From assembly GCF_003665435.1 (NCBI RefSeq), contig NZ_CP023407.1, positions 6,444,501 through 6,508,500 of the forward strand: DNA of 64,000 bases, read 5' to 3'. This DNA comes from Streptomyces fungicidicus (lineage in GTDB: Bacteria > Actinomycetota > Actinomycetes > Streptomycetales > Streptomycetaceae). The position numbers and the translations under genes are program-made. The first letter of the stretch is position 1, and each line of letters begins with the position of its first letter. Shown here piece after piece: positions 29,480-40,345 of this stretch. The notes under the pieces were generated by a model that made no database searches, was not told the DNA's origin, and was given only the letters and a program-made list of their open reading frames with translations.

Positions 29480-29707
29480 TCAGCGCTCCTCGTCGGGGGT
29501 GGCCGCCGGAGTGGTCAGCCGCTCCGTCTCGTCCTGTATCTCAGCGGCGATCTTCTTGAGTTCCGGCTCGAACTTGCGGCCGTGGTGGGCGCAGAAGAGC
29601 AGTTCTCCGCCGCTCAGCAGGACGACGCGCAGGTATGCCTGGGCGCCGCAGCGGTCGCAGCGATCGGCGGCCGTCAGCGGGCTCGCGGGGGTCAGAACAG
29701 TAGTCAC
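29480..29707 (-). CDS. small zinc-ribbon protein (DUF7455)
   Basis: This 75-residue acidic protein has CDRC at residues 17-20 and FCAHH near 38-42, a four-ligand zinc site, then a helical tail (FEPELKKIAAEIQDET). It is a small protein conserved across Streptomyces next to parE; the molecular role is not known. GTG would be an alternative, but the ATG at 29707 has GAGAAGAGG 6 bases upstream. Confidence 0.82.
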   Translation of the reverse strand: MTTVLTPASPLTAADRCDRCGAQAYLRVVLLSGGELLFCAHHGRKFEPELKKIAAEIQDETERLTTPAATPDEER

Positions 29708-30147
29708 GTCGCCTCTTCTCTAGCTCGACGAGCTGTCGTACCAGGGTCAACATCCAACCAGCCCCAAAACGTTCCCGCTCGTGGCTTCTCCTCGAAAAAA
29801 ATTTCCGAGGATGGGTGGCTGTTGCCGGTTGGCGGCGAATGTGCCGTAGTGCGTGTCTCTGTGTCGTACGGATTCGCGTTCGTATCGGTGGTCGGCCCTC
29901 CCGGCTGGCTTGCCGGTTGTTCATGAGGACGTGCCCGGAGCCTAAATGGTTCATGCCTGGAAGGGAACGTGATGTGTGCTTCACTCCATCGAGGGATCGA
30001 ACAGGCATACGACTCTGGACTAGGGTGGAGTGAAGCGAGGGTGGCGTTACAACGGCTCTACCAGGCCTCGGTACCCTCTCAGCGGTGACTCAAGCCGCGC
30101 CCTTACCCATGAGGGCCCCATCTGAAATTCAGCGAGGAGCGAACCGC
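29708..30147. promoter_or_regulatory. divergent promoter region upstream of parE
   Basis: This 440-base gap has no gene. A -10-like TAGGGT at 30021-30026 lies in an AT-richer stretch about 120 bases ahead of parE, with no clear -35 element. A TTGACC on the minus strand near 29741-29746 could drive the zinc-ribbon gene. I found no SOS or iron box. Confidence 0.35.
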
Positions 30148-32271
<2,124 letters not shown>

Positions 32272-32368
32272 CGTCCATGCCCGGCCCACGGCGGGCCGAG
32301 TCACCTGATGGGGTGAAGAGGAACGGGAAGAAGAGTCGGGGATCTTCCCGTTCTGTCCATCCTTGGGC

Positions 32369-32818
32369 ATGCAGCGAAGCAATTCGGGGGACGTGAGGTA
32401 CGACGATCCCTGGTACGACGCCCTGGCCTCGGGCTGGGGCGAGTCGTCCGAACCGGCGGTGGCGTCCGAGCCGGCCCGCCGCTCGGACGGGGCCGACGTC
32501 TACCTCCAAGTACAGCGCAGCGCGGCCTTCCAGGAGGTGCGCAGCCGCTACCGGCGGTTCGTGGTCCCGGCGGTCGTCTCCTTCCTCGCCTGGTACGTGG
32601 CGTACGTCGTGACCGCCACGACCGCGCCGCAGCTGATGGCGCGGCCCGTCATGGGCGCGGTGAACCTGGGGATGCTCGCCGGGCTCGGCCAGTTCCTGAG
32701 CACCTTCCTGCTCACCTGGGCCTATGTGCGGCACGCACGGCTGCGCCGGGACCGGGCGGCGCTGGAACTGCGCTGGGACGCCCAGGAGCTGGCGCGCCGG
32801 AGAGGCGGTGCGGCATGA
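32369..32818 (+). CDS. DUF485 membrane protein
   Basis: DUF485 proteins are small two-helix membrane proteins almost always encoded next to acetate/monocarboxylate symporters. In this 149-residue product the two hydrophobic segments lie near 70-92 (VVPAVVSFLAWYVAYVV) and 107-130, each flanked by basic residues, with the family sequence YRRFVVPAVVSF between. The stop overlaps the symporter start (ATGA), so both are translated together. ATG 32369 is used; TTG 32363 and GTG 32393 are alternatives. Confidence 0.85.
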   Translation: MQRSNSGDVRYDDPWYDALASGWGESSEPAVASEPARRSDGADVYLQVQRSAAFQEVRSRYRRFVVPAVVSFLAWYVAYVVTATTAPQLMARPVMGAVNLGMLAGLGQFLSTFLLTWAYVRHARLRRDRAALELRWDAQELARRRGGAA

Positions 32819-34407
32819 CGGGCGATCACCAGACGGCGGCGCTGCTGCTGTTCGGCGCCTTCGTCGCGGTCACCCTGGGCATCACGACCTGGGTGAGCCG
32901 CCACCGGCAGGGCTCGGCGGAGGAGTTCTACGCGGGCGGCCGGCTCTTCTCGCCGCTGGAAAATGGTTTTGCCATCGCGGGCGACTACATGTCGGCCGCC
33001 TCCTTCCTCGGCATCTCGGGACTCATCGCGCTGGTCGGCTACGACGGGATGCTCTACTCGGTGGGCTTCCTGGTGGCCTGGCTGGTGGTCCTGTGCCTGG
33101 TCGCGGAACTGGTGCGCAACTGCGGCCGGTTCACCCTCGCCGACGTGGTCGCGGCGCGCATGCGGGAGCGGCCGGTGCGCATCGCGGCGGGAACCTCCTC
33201 GGTCACGGTGTCCGTGCTGTACCTGGTGGCGCAGATGGTGGGCGCGGGCAGCCTGGTCGCGCTGCTGCTCGGCGGCACGGGCGAGGCGGCGCGCGCCTGG
33301 ACCGTCGTCGGCGTCGGTGTCCTCATGGTGATCTACGTGTCGTTGGGCGGGATGCGGGCCACCACGTGGATCCAGATCGTCAAGGCGGTCCTGCTGCTCG
33401 GCGGCACGGTCGCGCTGACCGTCCTCGTCCTGCTGCGGTTCCACGGCGACTTCAACCGGCTGCTCCTCACCGCGGCCGAGCGCAGCGGTCACGGGGAAGC
33501 GTTCCTGGCGCCCGGGCTCGCCTACGGCGGGGACTGGACCGCGCGGTTCGACTTCATCAGCCTGGGCCTCGCCCTGGTGCTCGGCACGGCGGGGCTGCCG
33601 CACATCCTGTCCCGCTTCTACACCGTCCCCACCGCCCGCGCGGCACGGCGGTCGGTCGTCTGGGCGATCGGGCTCATCGGCGGTTTCTACCTGATGACGA
33701 TCGTGCTCGGCTTCGGCGCCGCCGCCCTCATCGGCCCTGACGCCGTGCGCGCCTCGAACGCCTCGGGGAACACGGCGGTGCCCCTGCTGGCGCTCGACCT
33801 GGGCGGCGGCGCCGACACCACGGGCGGGACGGTCCTCTTCGCGGTCGTCGCCGCGGTCGCCTTCGCCACGATCCTCGCCGTGGTCGCCGGGATCACGCTC
33901 GCCTCCTCGGCGTCCGTCGCGCACGACCTGTACGCCTCGCTGCGGCGCCGCGGCGGCAAACCGCGCAGTGAGGTGGCCGTCGCCCGCGTCGCCTCCGTCG
34001 GCATCGGCCTGGTCGCGATCGCCCTCGGTCTGCTGGCCCGCGACCTCAACGTCGCGTTCCTGGTGGGCCTCGCCTTCGCGGTGGCCGCGTCCGCGAACCT
34101 CCCCGTGCTGCTCTACTCGCTGTTCTGGCGCGGCTTCACCACACGCGGCGCCGTGTGGGCGGTCTACGGCGGACTGATTCCCGCCGTGGTGCTGGTGCTG
34201 CTGTCCCCCGTGGTGTCGGGCGGCCCCGCGTCCCTCTTCCCCGGCGCCGACTTCCAGCTCTTCCCGCTGCAGAACCCCGGCCTGGTCTCCATCCCGCTGG
34301 GCTTCCTCGCGGGCTGGCTCGGCACGGTCACCTCTGGCGAGGTGCCCGACGAGGCCAAGCACGCCGAGACCGAGGTGCGCTCACTGACCGGCGCGGGAGC
34401 CGTGTAG
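32815..34407 (+). CDS. cation/acetate symporter (ActP/MctC type, SSS family)
   Basis: A 530-residue sodium:solute symporter with about 13 membrane segments. The sequence SRHRQGSAEEFYAGGRLFSPLENGFAIAGDYMSAASFLGI near residues 23-65 is characteristic of the acetate permease branch, and the GLPHILSRFYTVP motif near 261 is the family signature. The likely substrate is acetate, propionate or another short monocarboxylate. It is coupled to DUF485 and faces a CitA/CitB-like two-component system that could control it. Confidence 0.9.
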   Translation: MTGDHQTAALLLFGAFVAVTLGITTWVSRHRQGSAEEFYAGGRLFSPLENGFAIAGDYMSAASFLGISGLIALVGYDGMLYSVGFLVAWLVVLCLVAELVRNCGRFTLADVVAARMRERPVRIAAGTSSVTVSVLYLVAQMVGAGSLVALLLGGTGEAARAWTVVGVGVLMVIYVSLGGMRATTWIQIVKAVLLLGGTVALTVLVLLRFHGDFNRLLLTAAERSGHGEAFLAPGLAYGGDWTARFDFISLGLALVLGTAGLPHILSRFYTVPTARAARRSVVWAIGLIGGFYLMTIVLGFGAAALIGPDAVRASNASGNTAVPLLALDLGGGADTTGGTVLFAVVAAVAFATILAVVAGITLASSASVAHDLYASLRRRGGKPRSEVAVARVASVGIGLVAIALGLLARDLNVAFLVGLAFAVAASANLPVLLYSLFWRGFTTRGAVWAVYGGLIPAVVLVLLSPVVSGGPASLFPGADFQLFPLQNPGLVSIPLGFLAGWLGTVTSGEVPDEAKHAETEVRSLTGAGAV

Positions 34408-34449
34408 GACCCGGCGGAGACGAACGGCGCCGCCGTACGTAGGGAAGGA

Positions 34450-34487
34450 GGGCACGGTTCCTTCCCCCGCCCCCATGGGCCGTGCCC
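34450..34487. terminator. hairpin between symporter and response regulator
   Basis: GGGCACGG (34450-34457) pairs with CCGTGCCC (34480-34487) between two convergent stops, directly abutting the stop of the response regulator. Confidence 0.55.
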
Positions 34488-34488
34488 C

Positions 34489-35169
34489 TCAGGCGCGGGT
34501 CGCCCACACATAACGGTGCTCCGGGCGGCCCGCGTCCCCGTACTTCAGGGTCAGGGTGGCCCGTCCGGTGCGTTCCAGGAGCTTCAGATAGCGCTGGGCG
34601 GTCTGCCGGCTCACCCCGGTACGTTCGGCGATCTCCTGCGCCGACAGCGGGCCCTCGGCGCGCATCAGCGACTGCCGGACGAGTTCCGCCGTGGTGGGGG
34701 AGTGCCCCTTGGGCAGCTGGGGCTCGGACGACGCCGACAGCGCGCCGAAGATCCGGTCCACCTCCGCCTGCTCCGCCTCACCACCGCCGTCGAGGGTGCG
34801 GCGCAGTTCCGCGTACGCCTCCAGCTTGGCGCGCAGGTCCGCGAAGGCGAACGGTTTGACCAGGTACTGCAGGGCGCCCTGGCGCATCGCCGCCTGCACC
34901 GTCGACACGTCACGGGCCGCCGTCACCATGATCACGTCGGTCTGGTGGCCGCGCCGGCGCATCTCCCGCACCACCTCCAGCCCCGTCCGGTCGGGCAGAT
35001 AGTGGTCCAGGAGCACGAGATCGAGCCGGGGCAGCGCCGCCAGCCTTTCGAGCGCCTCGGCCGCGCTGTGCGCCTCCCCGGCGACATGGAAACCGGGCAC
35101 CTTCCCGACGTACGCGGCGTTGACCCGCGCGACCCGGACGTCGTCGTCCACGACCAGGACCTCGATCAC
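34489..35169 (-). CDS. CitB/DcuR-like response regulator
   Basis: A 226-residue regulator with an N-terminal receiver domain (acidic pocket DDD at 8-10, phospho-acceptor D55 in LVLLDHYLPD, Lys at 105 in LVKPF) and a C-terminal helix-turn-helix around 165-220 (LSAQEIAERTGVSRQTAQRYLKLLE) of the CitB/DcuR type. The GTG start overlaps the stop of the histidine kinase (GTGA), so the pair is translationally coupled. It should be phosphorylated by that kinase and activate transport or catabolism of a carboxylate, most simply the adjacent symporter. Confidence 0.93.
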   Translation of the reverse strand: MIEVLVVDDDVRVARVNAAYVGKVPGFHVAGEAHSAAEALERLAALPRLDLVLLDHYLPDRTGLEVVREMRRRGHQTDVIMVTAARDVSTVQAAMRQGALQYLVKPFAFADLRAKLEAYAELRRTLDGGGEAEQAEVDRIFGALSASSEPQLPKGHSPTTAELVRQSLMRAEGPLSAQEIAERTGVSRQTAQRYLKLLERTGRATLTLKYGDAGRPEHRYVWATRA

Positions 35170-36839
35170 CGCGACTCCTCCTCGGCGGTCACCGGCGCGG
35201 ACGCCCCGGTGAGGGCGGGCTCCGCGCCCGGCTCGGTCAGGGCCTCGGGCAGGACGACGGTGAACTCCGCGCCCCCGCCGTCCGCCTCGGCCACGCGCGC
35301 GCTGCCGCCCTGCCGCTCGGCGAGCCTGCGCACCAGCGGCAGTCCGATGCCCCGCTCGCGGTGGGCCGGGGGTTCCTTGGTGGACCAGCCCTCGGTGAAG
35401 ATCAACTCGCGTCGCTCCGGCGGTATCCCGGGCCCTGTGTCGCGCACCACGAGCACCGCCGTACGCCCCTCGGCGCGCAGTTCCACCTCGACGCGGGCGA
35501 GCGGGGTGCCGGCGACGGCGTCCAGCGCGTTGTCCACCAGGTTCCCCACCACGGTGACGAGCCCCCGGGGGTCGATCAGCCGGTCCGGCAGCCGGGTCCG
35601 GTCCGAGACCCACAGCGCCACTCCGCGCTCGGCCGCGACCGTCGCCTTGCCCACCAGCAGCGCCGCGAGCAACGGGTCCCGGATCTTCTCGGTGACCTGC
35701 TCCGAGGTGGCACGGTGATCGCCGACGACCTCGCCGACGAACTCCACCGCGTCGTCGTACATCTCCAGCTCCAGCAGCCCCAGCAGGGTGTGCATGCGGT
35801 TCGCGTGCTCGTGGTCCTGGGCGCGCAGCGCGTCGATCAGCCCGCGGGTGGAGTCCAGCTCCCGGCCGAGCCGGTCCAGCTCCGTGCGGTCGCGCAGCGT
35901 GGCCACCGCCCCGCCGTCGTCCGTGGGCATCCGGTTGGCGACCAGGACGCGCCGGCCGCGGACGGTGAGCAGATCGGTGCCGGTCACCCGGCCGGCCAGC
36001 ACGTCGGCGGTGCGTCCTTCGCCGAGCGCGTCGTCGGGGGAGCGGCCCACGGCCTCCTCGCCGATCCCCAGCAGGCGCTGCGCCTCGTCGTTCAGCAGGC
36101 GGACGCGGCCGGCGCGGTCCAGGGCGACGACCCCCTCCCGGATGCCGTGCAGCATGGCCTCACGCTCCGCGAGCAGCGCAGCGATGTCCGAGAAGGCCAG
36201 GTCGCGGGTCTGCCGCTGCACCCGCCGGGAGATCAGCCAGGCCGCGAGCGCGCCCACGGCGAGGGCACCGCCGGCGTAGGCGAACAGTCCGGGGATGGCG
36301 TGGATCAGCCGGGCCCGGACGCTGTCGTAGGCGATGCCGACCGAGACCGCCCCCACGATCTGGCCGGTGTCGTCCCGCAGGGGCACCTTGCCCCGGGCGG
36401 AGCGTCCCAGCGTGCCGTCGTCGATCTCCATGACGTCGTGCCCGGCCAGCGCCTCTCCCGGGTCGGTCGACACCGTGCCGCCGATCCGCCGCGGATCGGT
36501 GTGCGACCAGCGCACGCCCCGCCGGTCCAGCACCACGACGTACTCGGCACCGGTGGCCTCGCGGATCCGTTCCGCCTCCCGCTGCACCGGTCCGTCCGGC
36601 GACGGCTCCGTGCTCCGCAGGTCCCGCACCAGCTGCGGCTGCTGCGCGGTGGTCTGCGCGATGGCGAGCGCGCGGCGCATCGCCTGGTCGTCCAGCTGGT
36701 CCCCGAGCGGCGCCAGGAACAGCCCGGTGGCGAGCACCGCGACGCCCGCGGCGATCGCCAGCTGCATCAGCAGGACCTGCGAGAACACCCGCCGGGGCAG
36801 GCCGAGGCGCAGGCGGCGTGCGGTCGGAGTGGGGCTCAT
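35166..36839 (-). CDS. CitA/DcuS-like sensor histidine kinase
   Basis: The 557-residue kinase is built like citrate/C4-dicarboxylate sensors: a membrane segment at about 22-45, an extracytoplasmic PDC/Cache sensor domain to about 185, a second membrane segment near 187-208, a cytoplasmic PAS domain near 225-325, the phospho-acceptor His in the HEHANRMHTLLGLLE region near 342 (family pattern H-E-x-x-N-x-x-H), and a GHKL ATPase domain (NLVDNALDAV, DTGPGIPP, ERGIGLPLVRRL) near 435-530. The ligand is probably an organic acid. It is coupled to the response regulator by a GTGA overlap. Confidence 0.93.
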   Translation of the reverse strand: MSPTPTARRLRLGLPRRVFSQVLLMQLAIAAGVAVLATGLFLAPLGDQLDDQAMRRALAIAQTTAQQPQLVRDLRSTEPSPDGPVQREAERIREATGAEYVVVLDRRGVRWSHTDPRRIGGTVSTDPGEALAGHDVMEIDDGTLGRSARGKVPLRDDTGQIVGAVSVGIAYDSVRARLIHAIPGLFAYAGGALAVGALAAWLISRRVQRQTRDLAFSDIAALLAEREAMLHGIREGVVALDRAGRVRLLNDEAQRLLGIGEEAVGRSPDDALGEGRTADVLAGRVTGTDLLTVRGRRVLVANRMPTDDGGAVATLRDRTELDRLGRELDSTRGLIDALRAQDHEHANRMHTLLGLLELEMYDDAVEFVGEVVGDHRATSEQVTEKIRDPLLAALLVGKATVAAERGVALWVSDRTRLPDRLIDPRGLVTVVGNLVDNALDAVAGTPLARVEVELRAEGRTAVLVVRDTGPGIPPERRELIFTEGWSTKEPPAHRERGIGLPLVRRLAERQGGSARVAEADGGGAEFTVVLPEALTEPGAEPALTGASAPVTAEEESR

Positions 36840-36930
36840 GCCCCTGACGGTACGCGGGCGGGCGCGGAGTGCCGCAGGGGTGTGGCGGGGATCTCCCGGG
36901 GGTGCGGTGCGCGACCCGTGAACGGGACGG

Positions 36931-37869
36931 TCAGCTCGCCATCGCCGTGACGGTCACCTCGCGGACGTCCACCACGTCCATCCGCGCGGGTGAGCCGAGC
37001 ACCGACCCGCAGCTCTCCGGACGGGGCGGCAGGGAGGCGCCCTGGGCGACCCCGACCAGCCACCGGCGCCCGTCCGCGTGGGCGACGGTCACCTCCCAGC
37101 GGGGCGCCGCGCCGTCCGTCCGTACGACGGTCAGGGCCTCCGCGGCGTACTCGCCCACCGCACGCCGGACGGCCAGCTCGGCCGCCTGACCGGGGCGCTC
37201 CCAGGCGGAACCGCCCCGGCACCCCTCGACGACGATCCGGCCCTCCTCCGCGCGGTGCAGCACCTCCTTGACGGCGTGCGCCTCGGCCCGCCCGTAGGCG
37301 TAGCCGTACGGCAGGACCAGCACCGTGGGGGAGAAGCGGTGGCCGCCCAGGTGGGTCACCTCCCAGACGCCCTGGACGCCGGAGGCGGCGAGCTCGGCGG
37401 CCAGGGGGCGACCGAGGAGGGCGCAGCAGCGGTCGCGCTTGCCGTTGGTGCAGACGAGGGCGAGCGGGTCGCCCTCGTGGGGCCGTCCGCCGAGGACCGA
37501 CTCGACGGTCGCGGGCTCGCCCCTGCCGAGGGCGGCGAAGTCGAGGTCGAGCAGGTGTGCCGGGTCCGTGGTGGTGGCGGCGCGCAGCCACACGTTGCCG
37601 GGGACGGTGTGGGCGACGTACACGCGGCGTGCGGCCGGCATGTGGGAGTCCGCGTGGCGGCCGGGCCGCCGGATGAGCGCGATCCGCACGCCGGTGCCCT
37701 GCGCGGCGGCCTCCAGGGCGCGGCCCAGCGCGGGGTCGAGGTGGCTGGAGGTGAGCGCCTTGGCCCCCCAGGGGCCGGGCTGCTCCAGCAACAGCCACGT
37801 CCTCGCGGTGGCCGCGGTTCCCGCGACGGGCTCGTCGAGCTCACGGGAGACGGTTGAGCACGTACTCAC
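36931..37869 (-). CDS. sucrase/ferredoxin-like (thioredoxin-fold) protein, iron-regulated
   Basis: This 312-residue protein belongs to the sucrase/ferredoxin-like family, which shares a fold with thioredoxin-like [2Fe-2S] ferredoxins. Cys residues in CTNGKRDRCC near 138-147 and the THLGGHRFSPTVLVLPYG segment near 172-190 are the family signatures; the Cys and the following His residues are candidate cluster ligands. The GTG at 37869 abuts an iron box, which implies a leaderless message repressed by a DtxR/IdeR-type regulator when iron is plentiful. Its function may lie in iron release or electron transfer under iron limitation, by inference from this regulation. Confidence 0.82.
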   Translation of the reverse strand: MSTCSTVSRELDEPVAGTAATARTWLLLEQPGPWGAKALTSSHLDPALGRALEAAAQGTGVRIALIRRPGRHADSHMPAARRVYVAHTVPGNVWLRAATTTDPAHLLDLDFAALGRGEPATVESVLGGRPHEGDPLALVCTNGKRDRCCALLGRPLAAELAASGVQGVWEVTHLGGHRFSPTVLVLPYGYAYGRAEAHAVKEVLHRAEEGRIVVEGCRGGSAWERPGQAAELAVRRAVGEYAAEALTVVRTDGAAPRWEVTVAHADGRRWLVGVAQGASLPPRPESCGSVLGSPARMDVVDVREVTVTAMAS

Positions 37870-37888
37870 AGAGGTGAGCCTAACCTGA
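37870..37888 (-). promoter_or_regulatory. iron box (DmdR/IdeR operator) overlapping promoter
   Basis: On the minus strand the site reads TCAGGTTAGGCTCACCTCT, matching 15 of 19 positions of the actinobacterial iron box TTAGGTTAGGCTAACCTAA. The embedded TAGGCT can serve as a -10 element with transcription starting at or next to the GTG start codon. Confidence 0.85.
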
Positions 37889-38183
37889 CTTGCTCGGCAG
37901 TGCCGCGGCAGCCCGCCCATGCTGTGGCGACAATTGCCTTAAACGAGGCTGATCATCGATTCTGGGCTTACTCGTCACTCTTGCGGAGGATTCCTCGGAG
38001 TCGAAGTGCCCTCACGCCTCCGGGTGATAGGAATGCGGCAAGCGCTGCGTCCGTTGAGGGTGACCTGGTTCGGTTGTCTGTGAGCCTCCCTCGACAGGGC
38101 GCCAGACCTGCGAAGATTGCGACCGCGCGTCGCGCGACAGCGGGCGTAGGCGCTCGTGCCTTGAGAGCAGAGGAAATCCAACA

Positions 38184-38423
38184 GTGAGTCAGATCGTCCG
38201 CCGTCTCGGTGTCGCTCCCCGCTTTCGAGGCAGCGCCACTGGTGGAACATGTCCCGACATCTTTGAGCTGGCAGACGGGAACTTCGCCGTCATCGGCACG
38301 GACGCCACGGATTCACTTGATTCCCAACTGCCTGAGGACGCCGCACGCGCCGACTATGAACGCATCGTCGTGATCACCAGGGAGACCTTGCTCAAGGCGA
38401 AGGCGGATATTCCGGACGCATAG
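38184..38423 (+). CDS. small conserved Streptomyces protein, unknown
   Basis: A 79-residue product of a type common in Streptomyces, with CPDIFELADGNFAVIGTDAT near residues 23-42. It has no membrane segment and no known function; similar small proteins often sit beside helix-turn-helix regulators, but none is present here. The GTG start has GAGGAAA 7 bases upstream. Base composition is lower in GC than its neighbours, as is the preceding gap, which suggests acquired DNA. Its stop is one base from the stop of the convergent DUF6082-type gene. Confidence 0.7.
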   Translation: MSQIVRRLGVAPRFRGSATGGTCPDIFELADGNFAVIGTDATDSLDSQLPEDAARADYERIVVITRETLLKAKADIPDA

Positions 38424-38424
38424 C

Positions 38425-38982
38425 TCACGCGTCGCCGGGCGGGTCTCCGATCACCCACCACTCGTCGGTGTCGGCCTCATCGAGTTGCAGCAGCAGGTCG
38501 TCGATCATCTGGCCGAGTTCTGCCTCCTCGGTTCCCTTCAGGCTCGCACGCAGGTGCCGGGTTGCGTACCAGTACTCCCTGACGATCGGGTTCTGAAACA
38601 TGCCTCGGGCGTGTTTGAAGAACTCGTCCCTGGTGAGGTTGCCGACGCGGTGGTAGCAGAGCAGGTTCGTGTAGAGGGCGTTGGCGAAAAGGTACTGGCG
38701 GCGCTTCTGTACGGTGACCGGCACCGCGAAGATGTCGAGCACTTCAGTGAGCTCGGGGTTGTCCATGGCTTTGCTCAGCAACTCCCAGTGCTGGCGCTGC
38801 TGCATGGCCAGGTTGGCTTGCTGCTGCGTGAGCGCACGCTTCTCCAGGTGTTCCAGCCGTGCGTTGATCGCGTCCAGGGTGTGCCGTTGTGCGGCCATGG
38901 CGGCAAAGGTGCCCGCCGCCATGCCGAGGCAGGCCGCTACCGCGGAGCGGAGCCCCCGTATTCCACTGTTCCGTGTGGCCAT
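38425..38982 (-). CDS. DUF6082-like membrane-anchored protein
   Basis: The 185-residue product has one N-terminal hydrophobic segment (about residues 10-30, AVAACLGMAAGTFAAMAA), a coiled-coil-like stretch (LDAINARLEHLEKRALTQQQ) and a helical domain with RQYLFANALYTNLLCYHRVG and FQNPIVREYWYATRHLR, resembling the DUF6082 family of actinobacteria. Function unknown. It is likely bound to the membrane with the bulk in the cytoplasm. Codon use is less GC-extreme than in flanking core genes, matching the small gene it faces. Confidence 0.7.
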   Translation of the reverse strand: MATRNSGIRGLRSAVAACLGMAAGTFAAMAAQRHTLDAINARLEHLEKRALTQQQANLAMQQRQHWELLSKAMDNPELTEVLDIFAVPVTVQKRRQYLFANALYTNLLCYHRVGNLTRDEFFKHARGMFQNPIVREYWYATRHLRASLKGTEEAELGQMIDDLLLQLDEADTDEWWVIGDPPGDA

Positions 38983-39301
38983 GTCAAATACCCCCGATCA
39001 GGCCGCCGTCCGCCGGTCGTCGGGATGCGGGTCGACTGTGGGGAACCGGCGAGCGGTGGGCGGCGCTTGCCGTCTTCCAGGGTGCCGAGCGGCTCTGATC
39101 GGCGGGAAGGCGGAGAGGAGGCGCACGGAGGGAAGCGAGGGTCGCACAAACCGGCGCCTTCCCCAACGTCTGCCCCGTGGATGCTGCTAACAATCGTTCA
39201 CTTCGCCGTCGTTCCGGTCGCTCGTATCCTGGGGTGTCAGTCGGTTGTGGGTGTGCACGCCGTGAGCGAGCCGGTGTGCGCACAGGTGTGAGAGGGGTCG
39301 C
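38983..39301. promoter_or_regulatory. gap with candidate promoter for the CobW gene
   Basis: No gene is supported in this 319-base gap. TTCGCC (39202-39207) and TATCCT (39225-39230) are separated by 17 bases and could drive the downstream gene. I looked for a Zur box and found none convincing. Confidence 0.35.
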
Positions 39302-40345
39302 GTGTCGGAGCGGAGCAGCGGGCGGCAGATTCCGGTGGTCGTGCTGGCCGGATTCCTCGGCTCGGGAAAGACCACCCTGCTCAACCACCTTCTCCACCGC
39401 AGCGGCGGCAGCCGCATCGGTGCCGTCGTCAACGACTTCGGGGCGATCGAGATCGACGCGATGGCCGTCGCCGGGGCGCTCGGGGATTCGACCGTGTCAC
39501 TGGGCAACGGGTGCCTGTGCTGTGCCGTCGACGGCAGCGAACTGGACGTCTACCTCGAACGGCTGGCACGCCCCTCCGCCGGGATCGACGTCATCGTCAT
39601 CGAGGCCAGCGGCCTCGCCGAACCGCAGGAACTCGTGCGCATGGTGCTCGCCAGCGAGCATCCCGGCATCGTGTACGGCGGACTCGTCGAGGTCGTGGAC
39701 GCCGCCGAGTTCGACGACACCCGGGCCAGGCACCCGGAGATCGACCGGCACCTCGGCCTCGCGGACCTCGTGGTCGTCAACAAGGTGGACCGGGTCACGG
39801 ACGCCTCCCGGGTACTGACCCTGGTCAGCTCCCTCGTCGACCGCGCGGCCGTCGTCCCCGCCACGCACGGCCGTGTCGATCCCGAGTTCCTCTTCGACTG
39901 CCGGCCGGGCGAGGAGCGTGTCGGGCAGCTGACGTTCGACGATCTGTCCCACGACGACCACGCCGGGCATCTGCACGCCGCGTACGACAGTCTTTCCTTC
40001 CGCTCCGGGCGTCCGCTGGACCCCCGGCGGCTGATCGGGTTCCTGGACAGCCGGCCCGAGGGGCTCTACCGGATCAAGGGGTACGTCGACTTCGGGCCTT
40101 ACGACGCCCGCAACCGGTACGCCGTGCATGCCGTGGGGCGTTTCCTGCGGTTCTACCCCGAGCCCTGGCCGGCCGGGGCGGAGCGCCTCACGCAGCTCGT
40201 CCTCATCGGGGCGGGCATCGACGCCGCCGCCCTCCGCGAGGAGCTGGAGGCCTGTGGGAGCGACGACGCCCCACACGCCGACGAGCACGGCATGTGGGGC
40301 GTCCTGCGCTATGTGCAGGGAGCGGCGGAGGATCCGGCGGCCTAG
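39302..40345 (+). CDS. CobW/COG0523-family G3E GTPase
   Basis: A 347-residue metal-handling GTPase. The P-loop GFLGSGKTT is at residues 18-26, the metal-binding CLCC at 71-74 (family CxCC), the Walker B-like VIVIEASGLAEP near 97 and the guanine-specificity NKVD near 160; the C-terminal CobW_C domain covers about 240-335. Members deliver zinc or cobalt to client proteins, often under metal starvation. The client is unknown. GTG 39302 has GAGAGG upstream. Confidence 0.9.
   Translation: MSERSSGRQIPVVVLAGFLGSGKTTLLNHLLHRSGGSRIGAVVNDFGAIEIDAMAVAGALGDSTVSLGNGCLCCAVDGSELDVYLERLARPSAGIDVIVIEASGLAEPQELVRMVLASEHPGIVYGGLVEVVDAAEFDDTRARHPEIDRHLGLADLVVVNKVDRVTDASRVLTLVSSLVDRAAVVPATHGRVDPEFLFDCRPGEERVGQLTFDDLSHDDHAGHLHAAYDSLSFRSGRPLDPRRLIGFLDSRPEGLYRIKGYVDFGPYDARNRYAVHAVGRFLRFYPEPWPAGAERLTQLVLIGAGIDAAALREELEACGSDDAPHADEHGMWGVLRYVQGAAEDPAA

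Noticed and set aside
29990..30015. SOS box ahead of parE
   Set aside because: ATCGAACAGGCATAC has the CGAAC half only; the GTTYG half is missing.
39180..39301. Zur box ahead of the CobW-type GTPase
   Set aside because: TAACAATCGTTCA looks suggestive but is not palindromic enough and lacks the usual core.
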